64,000 nucleotides of DNA, from assembly GCA_045577615.1 (NCBI GenBank), contig JAZNIT010000034.1, positions 1 through 64,000 of the forward strand, written 5' to 3'. Under the pieces are notes generated by a model. It saw nothing but the letters and a program-made list of their open reading frames with translations, searched no databases and had not been told where the DNA came from. Of the stretch, positions 26,201-34,761 are shown in pieces. Every line of letters starts with the position of its first letter. The stretch's first letter is position 1. The position numbers were made by a program, and so were the translations under genes. Source of the DNA: RGIG2206 sp045577615 (lineage in GTDB: Bacteria > Bacillota > Clostridia > Oscillospirales > Acutalibacteraceae).

Positions 26201-26804
26201 TATTGAGGAGTATAAGGTAGAAAGTGAGCGTTACGAGTTTATGTCTGCTCAGGTAGCTGACATTGAAAACTCTCGCGACGAGCTTAACAAAATTATAGCT
26301 CAGCTTAAAAATCAAATGGAGCAGATGTTTACTGACCGCTTTAACACCATCAATACCTACTTCTCAAAGGTATTTACCGAGTTGTTTGGCGGTGGTAAGG
26401 CTGAACTTCGTCTTACTGAGCCTGACAACACTCTTGAATCAGGTATTGAGATTATTTGTCAGCCTCCCGGAAAGAATGTATCAATAATTGAACAGCTTTC
26501 AGGCGGTGAAAAGGCACTTATTGCTATTTCGATTTACTTTGCAGTTATGAAGGTTAATCCGCCTCCGTTCTGTATGCTTGACGAGGTTGATGCAGCTCTT
26601 GACGACGTTAACGTTAATAGATTTGCTCAGTATCTTGCCACAATGAGTGATAAATCTCAGTTTATTGTTATCACTCACCGTCGCGGTACTATGGAAGAGG
26701 CAGATATGCTTTATGGTGTTACCATGCAGGAGAAGGGTATATCTAAGCTTTTGCAACTTAATGTTTCTGAGCTTGAAAGCAAATTGGATATGAAACAGGT
26801 GTGA
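23226..26804 (+). CDS. smc: Chromosome segregation protein SMC
   Basis: SMC forms the ring ATPase that, with ScpA and ScpB, organises and separates chromosomes. The 1192-residue protein has the N-terminal Walker A GPNGSGKSN (31-39), two long coiled coils, a hinge around 510-660 (GVLRGIYGPVSKLI ... VNAGGSMTGGS), and C-terminal signature LSGGEKALIAISIYFA with Walker B FCMLDEVDAALDD. The start is TTG 23226. The codon bias resembles its neighbours. ftsY follows 4 nt later, a classic Firmicute pairing. Confidence 0.98.
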   Translation: MRLKSIEVQGFKSFADKTVLKFGEGMTAVVGPNGSGKSNISDAVRWVLGEQSNKTLRGNKMEDVIFNGTATRKRLGFAEVTLVIDNKDRNLPCDSDEVSISRRYFRSGESEYRINNASVRLKDIHEMFMDTGLGRDGYSMIGQGKIDDIVGTKTSSERRDIFEEAAGISRYRYRKIEAERKLSQAEENLVRLRDILTEVEGRIGPLKEQSRKATLFLEYAEEQQSLQIGLWLYNLSKYKDLLREQEMKIATVRNQYEDINSKIATLDSMIDNSADESMRLNAQTDDARRNASAFDEEAAKFEADVAVLNNTIEHNNETVARIRDEIDELVNGSANSEDEISLKRQAILLKQQSVAEEQSALDKVNDELLSIITVSDGFSAIIDSLSAKLNALSLELSDKKVAVMTSRSTADEIKSRMSAIDLSLSEKQANLDKLNDELKDLDADLTECESTVEKCTNFLKGKQIIYNTRKEKAENLKTEIDKLTLQEGETRRRAAILTDLDKNIEGLGNAVKGVVEASKSGVLRGIYGPVSKLISVDSENALAIETALGGAIQDVVAESVDDVKRAIAYLKNNKGGRATFHPVAVIKPREFTEKGLDDCYGFVGMADELVSCDKKYKNVISRLLGGVAVAEDLDSAVTIGKKFGNRFRVVTLDGQVVNAGGSMTGGSVIKNAGILSRSGEIKKLLEKADKIKNEIEELTDKQKTLLNEIAQIDADMLIMQSAVTTAQEDKIRVLGEIKRVSEQISTVKVDVDALQAEKNQSTTRITELAAVEKTAAVDIERLNNDIQDAQSKLEDQIGGRDTSAAKRELLTLKVSDHKTRIFEFGKDIEVLEGAINDIISRSADRSERVNKLSAEIDEINARNATIGEQISNIAAKASELRNKAEQCRQSVADIIQKRDEIDSNIQQMRLDSRSAGEDKEKVSGELVRLEERKISMVHEYDDTIKKMYDEYGLTRSEAEEKATIPEDINVAQHRLTELKGKIRSLGNVNVAAIEEYKVESERYEFMSAQVADIENSRDELNKIIAQLKNQMEQMFTDRFNTINTYFSKVFTELFGGGKAELRLTEPDNTLESGIEIICQPPGKNVSIIEQLSGGEKALIAISIYFAVMKVNPPPFCMLDEVDAALDDVNVNRFAQYLATMSDKSQFIVITHRRGTMEEADMLYGVTMQEKGISKLLQLNVSELESKLDMKQV

Positions 26805-26808
26805 TTTA

Positions 26809-27717
26809 ATGGGATTTTTCAGCAAAATCAGTAACGGACTAAAAAAAACAAGAGAGTCTTTTCTAGGTGCGTTGGGTGATGTCTTAGGCAGCTTTACAAA
26901 AATTGATGACGATTTATTTGAAGAGTTGGAAGAAATTCTTGTAATGGCAGATGTGGGCGTAAAAACCGCTCAGGATATTTGCTCCAACCTTAAGGATACC
27001 GTTAAAAAGGAGCGCATTACCGATCCTGAGCAGATTAAAAGATTGCTTAAGGAAATTATTGCCAATATGGTTAGTGGTGGCGAGGAGTTAAAGATAACTA
27101 CTAAGCCTTCTGTTATTCTTGTTATCGGTGTTAACGGTGCAGGTAAAACAACAACTATTGGTAAAATGTCAGCTCAGTTTAAAAAAGAGGGCAAAAGTGT
27201 TATACTTGGCGCTGCCGATACCTTTCGTGCGGCAGCAATTGAACAGCTTGATGTTTGGTCACAGCGCGCCGGAGTGCCGATTGTAAAGCATAATGAGGGC
27301 AGTGACCCTGCATCTGTTGTTTTCGATACTATTGCATCGGGTAAATCTAAAGGCTGTGATTTAATTATTTGTGATACTGCAGGCAGACTTCATAACAAGA
27401 AAAACCTTATGGATGAGCTTGCAAAAATATCAAGAATTGTTCACAGAGAATTGCCCGAAAGTGATGTTGAAACCTTACTTGTACTTGATGCTACAACAGG
27501 CCAGAATGCTGTTAATCAAGCCCGTGAATTCAGCAAGGTTGCCGATATTAGCGGTATAGTGTTAACAAAGCTTGACGGTACCGCACGTGGTGGCGTTGTA
27601 ATTACTATTCGCAACGAGCTTAATCTTCCCGTTAAGTTCATTGGTGTTGGTGAAGGAATTGATGATTTGCAGCCTTTTAATGCTATTCAATTTACCGACG
27701 GATTGTTTGAAGAATAA
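26809..27717 (+). CDS. ftsY: Signal recognition particle receptor FtsY
   Basis: FtsY is the SRP-receptor GTPase that docks ribosome-SRP complexes at the membrane. The helical N domain (about 20-90) precedes the G domain with G1 GVNGAGKTTT (107-116), DTFRAAAIEQL, DTAGRLHNK, TKLDGTARGG and the C-terminal GVGEGIDDLQPF. At 302 residues it lacks the long acidic A domain of Escherichia coli FtsY, as is normal in Firmicutes. Confidence 0.98.
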   Translation: MGFFSKISNGLKKTRESFLGALGDVLGSFTKIDDDLFEELEEILVMADVGVKTAQDICSNLKDTVKKERITDPEQIKRLLKEIIANMVSGGEELKITTKPSVILVIGVNGAGKTTTIGKMSAQFKKEGKSVILGAADTFRAAAIEQLDVWSQRAGVPIVKHNEGSDPASVVFDTIASGKSKGCDLIICDTAGRLHNKKNLMDELAKISRIVHRELPESDVETLLVLDATTGQNAVNQAREFSKVADISGIVLTKLDGTARGGVVITIRNELNLPVKFIGVGEGIDDLQPFNAIQFTDGLFEE

Positions 27718-27726
27718 GGTGTAATT

Positions 27727-28314
27727 ATGGATTTTGTACTTGCTTCTAAAAACAAGAAAAAGCTTGAAGAGCTTCGCAGGATTCTAACTCCCATGGGGAT
27801 AAATGTCATTGGTGAAAGTGATTCATCGATTGCTTTTCCAGAGGTTGAAGAAAACGGCACTACATTTGAAGAAAATTCTATGCTTAAAGCTAAATCGGCT
27901 TGTGAAGCTTGCAATTTGCCTGCGATTGCAGACGATTCAGGCCTTTGCGTAGATGCGCTCAACGGAGATCCCGGTGTGTATTCTGCTCGCTTTGCAGGTG
28001 AAGATCAAAACGATGATTGCAACAATCAAAAGTTGCTTGAATTGATGAAGGATGTGCCTGATGAGCAAAGAACCGCGCGATTTGTAAGCGTTGTTTCTTG
28101 TGTATTTCCTGACGGTCGCTCATTCTCTGTCAGAGGTGAGTGCGAGGGAGTAATATCACATGAATTGCAAGGAAATGGCGGATTTGGTTATGATCCGTTG
28201 TTTATAGTTAATGGCGTTTCATTCGGCTTGCTATCAGCTGCCGAAAAGGATGCGCTTAGTCACAGAGGCAAGGCGTTAAGATGCTTTGCAGAAAAAATTA
28301 AGGATTATATTTAA
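27727..28314 (+). CDS. rdgB: RdgB/HAM1-family XTP/dITP pyrophosphatase
   Basis: It hydrolyses non-canonical purine nucleoside triphosphates (dITP, XTP) to the monophosphate and pyrophosphate, keeping them out of DNA. The substrate-binding N-terminus ASKNKKKLEELRRIL, the metal-site ADDSGLCVDALNGDPGVYSARFAG, GNGGFGYDPLF and the C-terminal SHRGKALR are all present in 195 residues. It lies 9 nt after ftsY and is followed by yhbY within the same chain. Confidence 0.96.
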   Translation: MDFVLASKNKKKLEELRRILTPMGINVIGESDSSIAFPEVEENGTTFEENSMLKAKSACEACNLPAIADDSGLCVDALNGDPGVYSARFAGEDQNDDCNNQKLLELMKDVPDEQRTARFVSVVSCVFPDGRSFSVRGECEGVISHELQGNGGFGYDPLFIVNGVSFGLLSAAEKDALSHRGKALRCFAEKIKDYI

Positions 28315-28324
28315 GGAGTTATAT

Positions 28325-28618
28325 ATGCTTACCAGTAAACAAAGAGCACAGCTTAGAGGTATGGCTAATTCATATGAAGTTATTGTTCATATCGGCAAGG
28401 GTGGAATTAATGATTCTATGATTAAGCAAGCTGACGATGCACTTGAAAAGCGCGAGCTTATCAAGTGTGGTTTACTTGAGACCTGCCCCGTTTCTGTTCG
28501 TGAGGCTGCTGATAGTATGGCTCTTGCTGTAAATGCAGACGTTGTGCAGGTTATCGGCCGCAAATTTATACTTTACAGAGAAAGCAAAGATAATAAACAA
28601 ATTTATCTTGTAAAATAA
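28325..28618 (+). CDS. yhbY: YhbY-family CRM-domain RNA-binding protein
   Basis: A 97-residue single CRM-domain protein (LTSKQRAQLRGMANSYEVIVHIGKGG; VREAADSMALAVNADVVQVIGRKFILYR) of the kind that associates with pre-50S ribosomal particles. ATG 28325 follows AAGGAG (28313-28318); the longer frame from 28286 overlaps rdgB and is rejected. It sits in the common chain yhbY-nadD-yqeK-rsfS. Confidence 0.94.
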   Translation: MLTSKQRAQLRGMANSYEVIVHIGKGGINDSMIKQADDALEKRELIKCGLLETCPVSVREAADSMALAVNADVVQVIGRKFILYRESKDNKQIYLVK

Positions 28619-28619
28619 T

Positions 28620-29213
28620 ATGAAAAAGATTATGATTTTCGGCGGCACATTTAATCCTGTTCACAACGGACATGTGTATATGTGCCGAATGCTTGCTGAT
28701 AACATCGGTGCCGATGATGTATACATCGTTCCCACTTTTTCTCCTGTGCATAAGGATGTTGCTGATTCATTGATTGACTCACAGCACAGGTTAAATATGT
28801 GTGAGTTTGCTTTTGATCGATCAAATGAACATATTTGCGATTTTGAGATTAAGCAGGGAAGAGGGTGCTATTCTTTTGAAACCATATCTTGGTTTAAAGA
28901 ACGCTTTCCCGATGCGGAGCTTTATTTTGCATGTGGCTCAGATATGTTTTTGTCACTTCACACGTGGCGTAATCCTAAATTTATATTTGACAACGTTACT
29001 GTTTGCGCAATTTCTCGTGAGGACGATTATTCCTTGTTGACAGATTACGCCGAAAGGTACAAAAAAGACGGCTTGAAATCAATTATAGTAACTGCAAAGC
29101 CTATGATTGTATCATCAACCGAAATAAGGAATGACATCAAGAGTAATGGCAATTACGACGGCTTGCCAAGCAAGGTTGCCGAATATATTAAATCTAACGG
29201 TCTTTATTTATGA
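28620..29213 (+). CDS. nadD: Nicotinate-nucleotide adenylyltransferase
   Basis: NadD adenylates nicotinate mononucleotide in NAD synthesis. It has the nucleotidyltransferase motif GGTFNPVHNGH near the N-terminus and the C-terminal ISSTEIR-type motif (VSSTEIRNDI), in 197 residues. It begins 1 nt after yhbY and overlaps yqeK by 4 nt. Confidence 0.96.
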   Translation: MKKIMIFGGTFNPVHNGHVYMCRMLADNIGADDVYIVPTFSPVHKDVADSLIDSQHRLNMCEFAFDRSNEHICDFEIKQGRGCYSFETISWFKERFPDAELYFACGSDMFLSLHTWRNPKFIFDNVTVCAISREDDYSLLTDYAERYKKDGLKSIIVTAKPMIVSSTEIRNDIKSNGNYDGLPSKVAEYIKSNGLYL

Positions 29214-29779
29214 TTAATATTGATGAATTAAAAAATTTATTAAAAAACAGATTGAACGAAAAAAGATATTATCATTCATTATGTGTTGCTGATGCTGCAA
29301 AAGAATTGGCTGATATTTATGGTGAAGATACGGAAAAGGCCTATTTTTCGGGATTAATTCACGATATTATGCGCAATGCTACACAAGATGAGATGAACGA
29401 TTATATCAAAAAATATTCTATCGAACTTGATGACGTAACTAAAAATTCAATGGTATTGTGGCACGCTGTTCTTGGTGCTGACTATATATATAGAATTTTA
29501 GGCGTTGAAGACTTGGACATAATCAACGCAGTGCGATATCACACCACATCAAGGGCCGGCTCTTCTTTGTTGGAACAGATAATTTTTCTTGCTGACTGCT
29601 CATCTGCCGACAGGAATTATTGGAATGTCGATGATATTCGTAAAATAATAAGAACAGATATAAATAAAGCTATGTATGAGGTGCTTGATTTTACCGTTAA
29701 TGACCTTAAAAACAAAGGATTAACTATTCACCCTGATACTTTAGCAGCTTATGAAGAATTTAATTCTTTTAAATATTGA
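29210..29779 (+). CDS. yqeK: YqeK-family HD-domain hydrolase
   Basis: A 189-residue HD-domain protein with the metal-binding His-Asp pair in GLIHDIMRN and downstream HAVLGADY and RYHTT motifs. YqeK proteins hydrolyse diadenosine tetraphosphate symmetrically. The constant position after nadD supports the assignment. The ATG overlaps the nadD stop by 4 nt. A promoter for the next gene lies directly after its stop. Confidence 0.93.
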   Translation: MINIDELKNLLKNRLNEKRYYHSLCVADAAKELADIYGEDTEKAYFSGLIHDIMRNATQDEMNDYIKKYSIELDDVTKNSMVLWHAVLGADYIYRILGVEDLDIINAVRYHTTSRAGSSLLEQIIFLADCSSADRNYWNVDDIRKIIRTDINKAMYEVLDFTVNDLKNKGLTIHPDTLAAYEEFNSFKY

Positions 29780-29804
29780 AAAATTTACAACTTTGGTTTA
29801 TAAT
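29776..29804 (+). promoter_or_regulatory. Promoter of rsfS-leuS
   Basis: TTGAAA (29776-29781), 17-bp spacer, TATAAT (29799-29804). Its -35 begins in the last codon of yqeK, so rsfS and leuS can be transcribed independently of the upstream run. Confidence 0.7.
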
Positions 29805-29835
29805 AAGTTTTATGCTTAAATGATAGAGGTGTCAA

Positions 29836-30189
29836 ATGGAAACTATTGATATTTTAAAGGTTGCCGCAAAGGCATTGGATGATAAAAAGGCAATCAACAT
29901 TTGTGCTGTTAAAATCAGCGAACTTACTGTTTTGACTGATTATTTTTTGATTGCTAACGGTACATCATCTACCCATGTTCGCTCTTTGGCCGAAGAGGTT
30001 GAGGAAAAACTTAAAGAAGCAGGTGCACAGCCTATCGGTATTGAAGGTCGTGCCACAGGATGGGTATTACTTGATTACGGCAGCGTTGTTGTTCATGTGT
30101 TTACACCTGAAGCTCGCGACACTTATGGCCTTGAGCACCTTTGGGCTGACGGCGAAAAGTACGATGTTAAAGCATTGATTGAGGACTAA
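29836..30189 (+). CDS. rsfS: Ribosome silencing factor RsfS
   Basis: RsfS binds L14 on the 50S subunit and blocks subunit joining when nutrients are low. The 117-residue sequence has the family features LTVLTDYFLIANGTSSTHVRSLA, IEGRATGWVLLDYGSVVVHVF and DTYGLEHLWAD. The ATG follows ATAGAGGTG. leuS begins 15 nt downstream. Confidence 0.97.
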   Translation: METIDILKVAAKALDDKKAINICAVKISELTVLTDYFLIANGTSSTHVRSLAEEVEEKLKEAGAQPIGIEGRATGWVLLDYGSVVVHVFTPEARDTYGLEHLWADGEKYDVKALIED

Positions 30190-30204
30190 AAAGGAGTTGT
30201 TTCT

Positions 30205-32607
30205 ATGAGATACGATTTTACAGCAATAGAGAAAAAGTGGCAGGATAAGTGGGACGAGCTTGATGTTTTCCACGCCGAAACAGTTAGTAATAAACCGAAG
30301 TTTTACGGACTTGTTGAGTTTCCGTATCCCTCAGGTCAAGGCTTGCACGTAGGCCACCCCAGATCCTATACTGCTCTTGATATTATCTGCCGCAAGAAGC
30401 GTCTTGACGGATATAATGTTCTTTATCCTATGGGTTGGGATGCTTTTGGCTTGCCCACTGAGAACTTTGCTATTAAAAATCACATACACCCTGAAATTGT
30501 TACCAAGCAAAATATCGCTCGTTTCAAACAGCAACTTAAGTCTTTAGGCTTCTCATTTGATTGGAAGCGTGAAATCAACACTACTGACCCAAAATATTAT
30601 AAGTGGACTCAATGGATATTCTTGCAGATGTTCAAAAAAGGCCTTGCTTATAAGAAAGAGATGTCTGTTAACTGGTGTACTTCTTGTAAGTGCGTACTCG
30701 CTAATGAAGAGGTTGTTAATGGTGTTTGTGAGCGCTGCGGAAGTGAAGTAGTACATAAGGTTAAGAGTCAGTGGATGCTTAAGATTACTGCTTATGCAGA
30801 ACGTTTGCTTAACGATTTGGATACTGTTGATTATATCGAGCGTGTTAAAATTCAGCAGAAAAACTGGATAGGCAAATCAACCGGTGCAGAGGTTAAGTTT
30901 AACACCACTATTGGTGAAGAATTGATCGTATATACCACCCGCCCCGACACTTTGTTCGGTGCTACCTATATGGTAATTTCTCCTGAGCATCCTGTTATTG
31001 ATAAGATTCAGGATAAAATCACCAATATTGACGCTGTTCGCGCTTATCAAGAAGCAGCTGCAAAAAAATCTGATTTTGAGCGTACAGAGCTTGCTAAAGA
31101 AAAGACCGGCGTATGTCTTGATGGTATTAAGGCAATCAATCCTGTAAACGGTAAAGAAATTCCTATCTTTATCTCTGACTACGTTCTTATTTCTTACGGT
31201 ACCGGTGCTATTATGGCAGTTCCTGCTCATGATACCCGTGACTGGGACTTTGCTAAAGAATTCAACCTTCCTATCATCGAGGTTGTTAAGGGGGGCAACG
31301 TTGAAGAAGCTGCCTTTACCGATTGCGATACCGGTATTATGGTTAATTCAGATTTTCTCAATGGCTTGTCTGTTGAAGAAGCCAAGGTTGCTATAATCGA
31401 TTATCTTACCGAGAAGCAGCTTGGCGTTAAAAAGACCAACTATAAACTTCGTGACTGGGTATTCTCACGTCAACGCTATTGGGGCGAGCCTATTCCGATT
31501 GTTCATTGTGACAAGTGCGGCTACGTTCCTGTTGATGAAAAGGATTTGCCTGTAACTTTGCCCAACGTTGAGTCATATGAGCCTACTGATAACGGCGAAT
31601 CACCATTGGCAAAAATCACCGATTGGGTTAATACCACTTGTCCTAAGTGCGGCGGCGCCGCAATGCGCGAGACCGACACTATGCCTCAGTGGGCGGGTTC
31701 GTCTTGGTATTTCCTGCGCTATATGGATGCTGATAATGACGATGCCTTGGCATCAAAAGAAGCTCTTGAATATTGGTCACCTGTTGATTGGTACAACGGT
31801 GGTATGGAGCACACCACATTGCACTTGCTTTACAGCCGCTTCTGGCACAAGTTCCTCTATGATATTGGTGTAGTTCCCACTGCAGAGCCTTATGCAAAGC
31901 GCACCAGCCACGGTATGATACTTGGCGAAAACGGCGAGAAGATGTCTAAGTCTAGAGGTAACGTTGTAAACCCCGATGAGATCGTTGAGCAATATGGCGC
32001 TGATACTATGCGTTTGTATGAGATGTTTATCGGTGACTTTGAGAAGGCTGCTCCTTGGAGCTCATCATCTATTAAGGGCTGCAAGCGCTTCCTTGAGCGT
32101 GTATGGAGCCTGCAGGATAACATCGTTGATGGTGAAGGCTACTCTAAGAAACTTGAAACATCAATGCACAAGACCATCAAGAAGGTTTCAGAAGACATTG
32201 AAGCAATGAAGTTTAACACTGCAATTGCCGCTCTTATGGCATTGCTCAATGAGATTGGCAACGATGGCGTAACTCGTGACGAGCTTAGAGATATTGTGTT
32301 GCTTCTTAGTCCTTTCGCACCTCATATCAGCGAAGAGATATTCGAATCTCTTGGCTATGAAGGCACTGTCAATGCATATTCTTGGCCTCAGTATGACGAA
32401 AACAAGTGCGTTGATAACGAAATCGAGATTGTTGTTCAGGTTAATGGCAAGGTGCGTTCAAAACTCACCATTGCCGTTGATGCAGAATCTGAAGATGTTA
32501 TTGCTTTGGCTAAGGCAGACGAAAAGGTTGCATCCTTTATTAATGGTATGACCATCGTTAAAGAGCTTTATATCAAAGGCAAGCTTGTTAATATCGTTGT
32601 AAAATAA
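30205..32607 (+). CDS. leuS: Leucine-tRNA ligase
   Basis: A class I aminoacyl-tRNA synthetase of 800 residues. Visible are the HIGH-type motif HVGH in SGQGLHVGHPRSYTALD, the zinc-binding CTSCKCVLANEEV...CERCG, the CP1 editing domain (TTRPDTLFGATYMVISPEHP), a second cysteine pair region (CDKCG ... CPKCGG), the KMSKS loop and the anticodon-binding C-terminus. AAGGAG precedes the ATG. No T-box leader was seen in the short gap to rsfS. Confidence 0.98.
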   Translation: MRYDFTAIEKKWQDKWDELDVFHAETVSNKPKFYGLVEFPYPSGQGLHVGHPRSYTALDIICRKKRLDGYNVLYPMGWDAFGLPTENFAIKNHIHPEIVTKQNIARFKQQLKSLGFSFDWKREINTTDPKYYKWTQWIFLQMFKKGLAYKKEMSVNWCTSCKCVLANEEVVNGVCERCGSEVVHKVKSQWMLKITAYAERLLNDLDTVDYIERVKIQQKNWIGKSTGAEVKFNTTIGEELIVYTTRPDTLFGATYMVISPEHPVIDKIQDKITNIDAVRAYQEAAAKKSDFERTELAKEKTGVCLDGIKAINPVNGKEIPIFISDYVLISYGTGAIMAVPAHDTRDWDFAKEFNLPIIEVVKGGNVEEAAFTDCDTGIMVNSDFLNGLSVEEAKVAIIDYLTEKQLGVKKTNYKLRDWVFSRQRYWGEPIPIVHCDKCGYVPVDEKDLPVTLPNVESYEPTDNGESPLAKITDWVNTTCPKCGGAAMRETDTMPQWAGSSWYFLRYMDADNDDALASKEALEYWSPVDWYNGGMEHTTLHLLYSRFWHKFLYDIGVVPTAEPYAKRTSHGMILGENGEKMSKSRGNVVNPDEIVEQYGADTMRLYEMFIGDFEKAAPWSSSSIKGCKRFLERVWSLQDNIVDGEGYSKKLETSMHKTIKKVSEDIEAMKFNTAIAALMALLNEIGNDGVTRDELRDIVLLLSPFAPHISEEIFESLGYEGTVNAYSWPQYDENKCVDNEIEIVVQVNGKVRSKLTIAVDAESEDVIALAKADEKVASFINGMTIVKELYIKGKLVNIVVK

Positions 32608-32617
32608 TTAAATAACA

Positions 32618-32661
32618 AATCACCGTCTGTTTGTGTAAAATGTAACAGGCGGTGATTTTTT
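32618..32661 (+). terminator. Terminator-type hairpin after leuS overlapping the next start
   Basis: A 14-bp stem (32618-32631 with 32644-32657, one G-T pair) followed by six T residues. The 3' arm contains GGCGGTG, the only Shine-Dalgarno for the following gene, whose TTG start lies at the end of the T-run, so the hairpin could also mask that site. Confidence 0.85.
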
Positions 32662-33343
32662 GCGTGTATATAATAAGAGTAAGTGCTTTTTGTTAAGAAT
32701 AGTGTCTTTTACTTGTATCCTGTCAGTAATGTTGTTTTTAGTTATTGACATCAGAATCAGACCAATGCTCTATAATTTAGCCCAGAACGAAGCCAAAAGG
32801 ATTGCTTTGGTTATAATTAACTCTTCTGTTTTGTCTGTTTTAGAGGAAAATAAATCGGATTTTAACGGTATAACGACAATTGAAAAGGATAGCAACGGAA
32901 ATCCAAGAGTTTTAAGCAATAATGCGTTGGTTGTTGATAAGCTTGTTAGCAAAATTTACACTAAAATACATAATACCGTTGACCAAACCGAGAAGGTTAA
33001 ATGTGAAATTAACTTGGGTTCAATTACAAAATCAGCCTTTCTATACGGTAAAGGGCCTGAGTTTAATATAAGAATACAAATTTCACAATACATTTCATAC
33101 GAGCTTATCAGCAGTTTTTCCGATGCAGGAATAAATCAAACGAAAAACAGCTTGTATTTAAAGCTAACCGGTACTATTTATGCAATAATGCCTGGTGATA
33201 AACGGACAGAAAAAGTGAGCAATGAGTATTTACTGTATGAAACCATTTTAGTAGGGGAAGTGCCCGATGGATATACGGAGGTTATACAGGTTGGCAGCAG
33301 TGAATTTGATACAGCAGACACCTTGGTGAACTTTGGTCAATAA
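32660..33343 (+). CDS. yunB: YunB-like sporulation protein
   Basis: The 227-residue protein has one N-terminal membrane anchor (about 9-30) ending in IRIRPMLYNLAQNEAKRIAL. A domain matching the YunB family follows: a Gly-rich segment FLYGKGPEFNIRIQI, then GINQTKNSLYLKLTGTIYAIMPG and YLLYETILVGEVPDGY. YunB is under sigma-E control in Bacillus subtilis and affects spore formation; its molecular role is not established. The start is TTG 32660, because the next Met would cut the anchor. The Shine-Dalgarno GGCGGTG is inside the terminator stem. No separate promoter was found, so expression may need read-through or a sporulation promoter I cannot see. Confidence 0.85.
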   Translation: MRVYNKSKCFLLRIVSFTCILSVMLFLVIDIRIRPMLYNLAQNEAKRIALVIINSSVLSVLEENKSDFNGITTIEKDSNGNPRVLSNNALVVDKLVSKIYTKIHNTVDQTEKVKCEINLGSITKSAFLYGKGPEFNIRIQISQYISYELISSFSDAGINQTKNSLYLKLTGTIYAIMPGDKRTEKVSNEYLLYETILVGEVPDGYTEVIQVGSSEFDTADTLVNFGQ

Positions 33344-33381
33344 ATTCCTGCAAAAAAATGTCGAATATTGAGTTTTAGATG

Positions 33382-33410
33382 TTGAACTCATACTATTTAT
33401 AGTGTATAAT
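33382..33410 (+). promoter_or_regulatory. Promoter of the DUF3048 lipoprotein gene
   Basis: TTGAAC (33382-33387), 17-bp spacer, TATAAT (33405-33410), 26 nt before the ATG. Confidence 0.75.
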
Positions 33411-33436
33411 GATAAAAAATGCTAGGAGATTCAAGT

Positions 33437-34537
33437 ATGAAAATCAAGGTTCTTTCTCTGCTTATGGCAGTAATATTGGTTATGTGTGCATTTTGCGCTT
33501 GCGGTGAGCCTGTCGCAGACGTAAGTAGCGGCAATGCTTCATCAACGGATAACGTTAGTTCACAAGATGATTTGGCAGATTCAAATGCTAAGGTTGATAA
33601 ATATATGAACAACCTTACCGGATGCTTTGATCTTGAAACTGAAGAAGAAGCTAGTGCTCGTCCCGTAGCAGTTATGATCAATAACCTCACAACCGCGCAA
33701 AAGGTTCAAACTGGCCTTGGTGACGCTTCGATTGTTTATGAAACTGTAGTTGAGGGCGGCATCACTCGCTTACTTGCCGTTTATAAGAATATTAATAAAG
33801 CCGGTCAAATCGGTACTGTTCGCTCTGCGCGCTATTCTTATGTAGATTTGGCAAACGGCCACGATGCATTATATTTCCATTGCGGAGCAGATGTTGTATA
33901 TTGCGAGCCTTATATGAAGCAGCTTGGCACCGATAATATCAACATCAACCTCGGTGCATACAATAAATACGGCAAGCGTATTTCAAACGGTCTTGCAAGC
34001 GAGCATACTATGTATACCACGGGTGAGCTTATTACAAAGGCAATGTCCGATAATAAGCGTCGCACTGAGTATAAAGAGGGAAGTGCTCACGCTAACGCTT
34101 GGCAGAAATTTGCAGATGAGGACAAAACCGTTAAATATAACGATGGTATTGCTACAAAGATTTCTGTTTTCTTCTCTGCAAGCTATGTTACCAATTTTAA
34201 GTATGACACTGAAACTCAGAAGTATATAAAATCTAATAAAAATGGTGGCAGCACTGACTACAAGACCGGTGAGTCAAACAGTTATAAAAACCTGCTCATT
34301 CTCTTTACTACAACCGGTGATTTTGGTGATAATTATCATGTTAAGGTTTCTCTTAACAGCGGCGAAGGTTATTATATGACCAATGGTACCTTGAAAAAAA
34401 TCAAGTGGAGCAAGGGTAATACAAACGCTTCTTTCAAGATTACCGATGAAAATGGCGATGCTGTTGAGTTTAGCGCAGGCAATACTTATGTATGTATTCC
34501 CTCTATTAGCGTTAAAGACAAGACCGCTATATCATAA
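33437..34537 (+). CDS. DUF3048 (YerB-like) lipoprotein
   Basis: The protein (366 residues from ATG 33437, Shine-Dalgarno TAGGAG) begins with a signal peptide ending in a lipobox-like FCAC, so it is probably lipid-anchored on the outer face of the membrane. A Ser/Asp-rich linker is followed by two DUF3048 halves (RPVAVMINNLTTAQKVQTGL, IVYETVVEGGITRLLAVYKN, GTVRSARYSYVDLANGHDAL). In Bacillus the YerB homologue has no defined reaction. It has its own promoter and may be read with the following DUF1653 and birA genes. Confidence 0.92.
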   Translation: MKIKVLSLLMAVILVMCAFCACGEPVADVSSGNASSTDNVSSQDDLADSNAKVDKYMNNLTGCFDLETEEEASARPVAVMINNLTTAQKVQTGLGDASIVYETVVEGGITRLLAVYKNINKAGQIGTVRSARYSYVDLANGHDALYFHCGADVVYCEPYMKQLGTDNININLGAYNKYGKRISNGLASEHTMYTTGELITKAMSDNKRRTEYKEGSAHANAWQKFADEDKTVKYNDGIATKISVFFSASYVTNFKYDTETQKYIKSNKNGGSTDYKTGESNSYKNLLILFTTTGDFGDNYHVKVSLNSGEGYYMTNGTLKKIKWSKGNTNASFKITDENGDAVEFSAGNTYVCIPSISVKDKTAIS

Positions 34538-34545
34538 GGTGAAAT

Positions 34546-34761
34546 ATGTCAGTTAAATTAGGTAAATACCGCCATTACAAAGGTAACGAATATCAAGTCA
34601 TAGGCATTGCAAAGCATTCAGAAACCACAGAACCTATGGTTGTATATAAAGCATTGTATGGAGATGGCGGATTGTGGGTAAGACCCCTATCAATGTGGAA
34701 CGAGACGGTAGAGGTAAATGGAGTTTTTTACAAACGATTTGAATATATCGACGCTGATTGA
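34546..34761 (+). CDS. DUF1653 protein
   Basis: A 71-residue protein, essentially one DUF1653 domain (GKYRHYKGNEYQVIGIAKHSET, MVVYKALYG, LWVRPLSMWNETVEV). The function is unknown; the fold is a small beta-barrel-like unit. It overlaps birA by 44 nt in another frame, which suggests tight coupling. Shine-Dalgarno AAGGTG lies in the end of the DUF3048 gene. Confidence 0.9.
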   Translation: MSVKLGKYRHYKGNEYQVIGIAKHSETTEPMVVYKALYGDGGLWVRPLSMWNETVEVNGVFYKRFEYIDAD

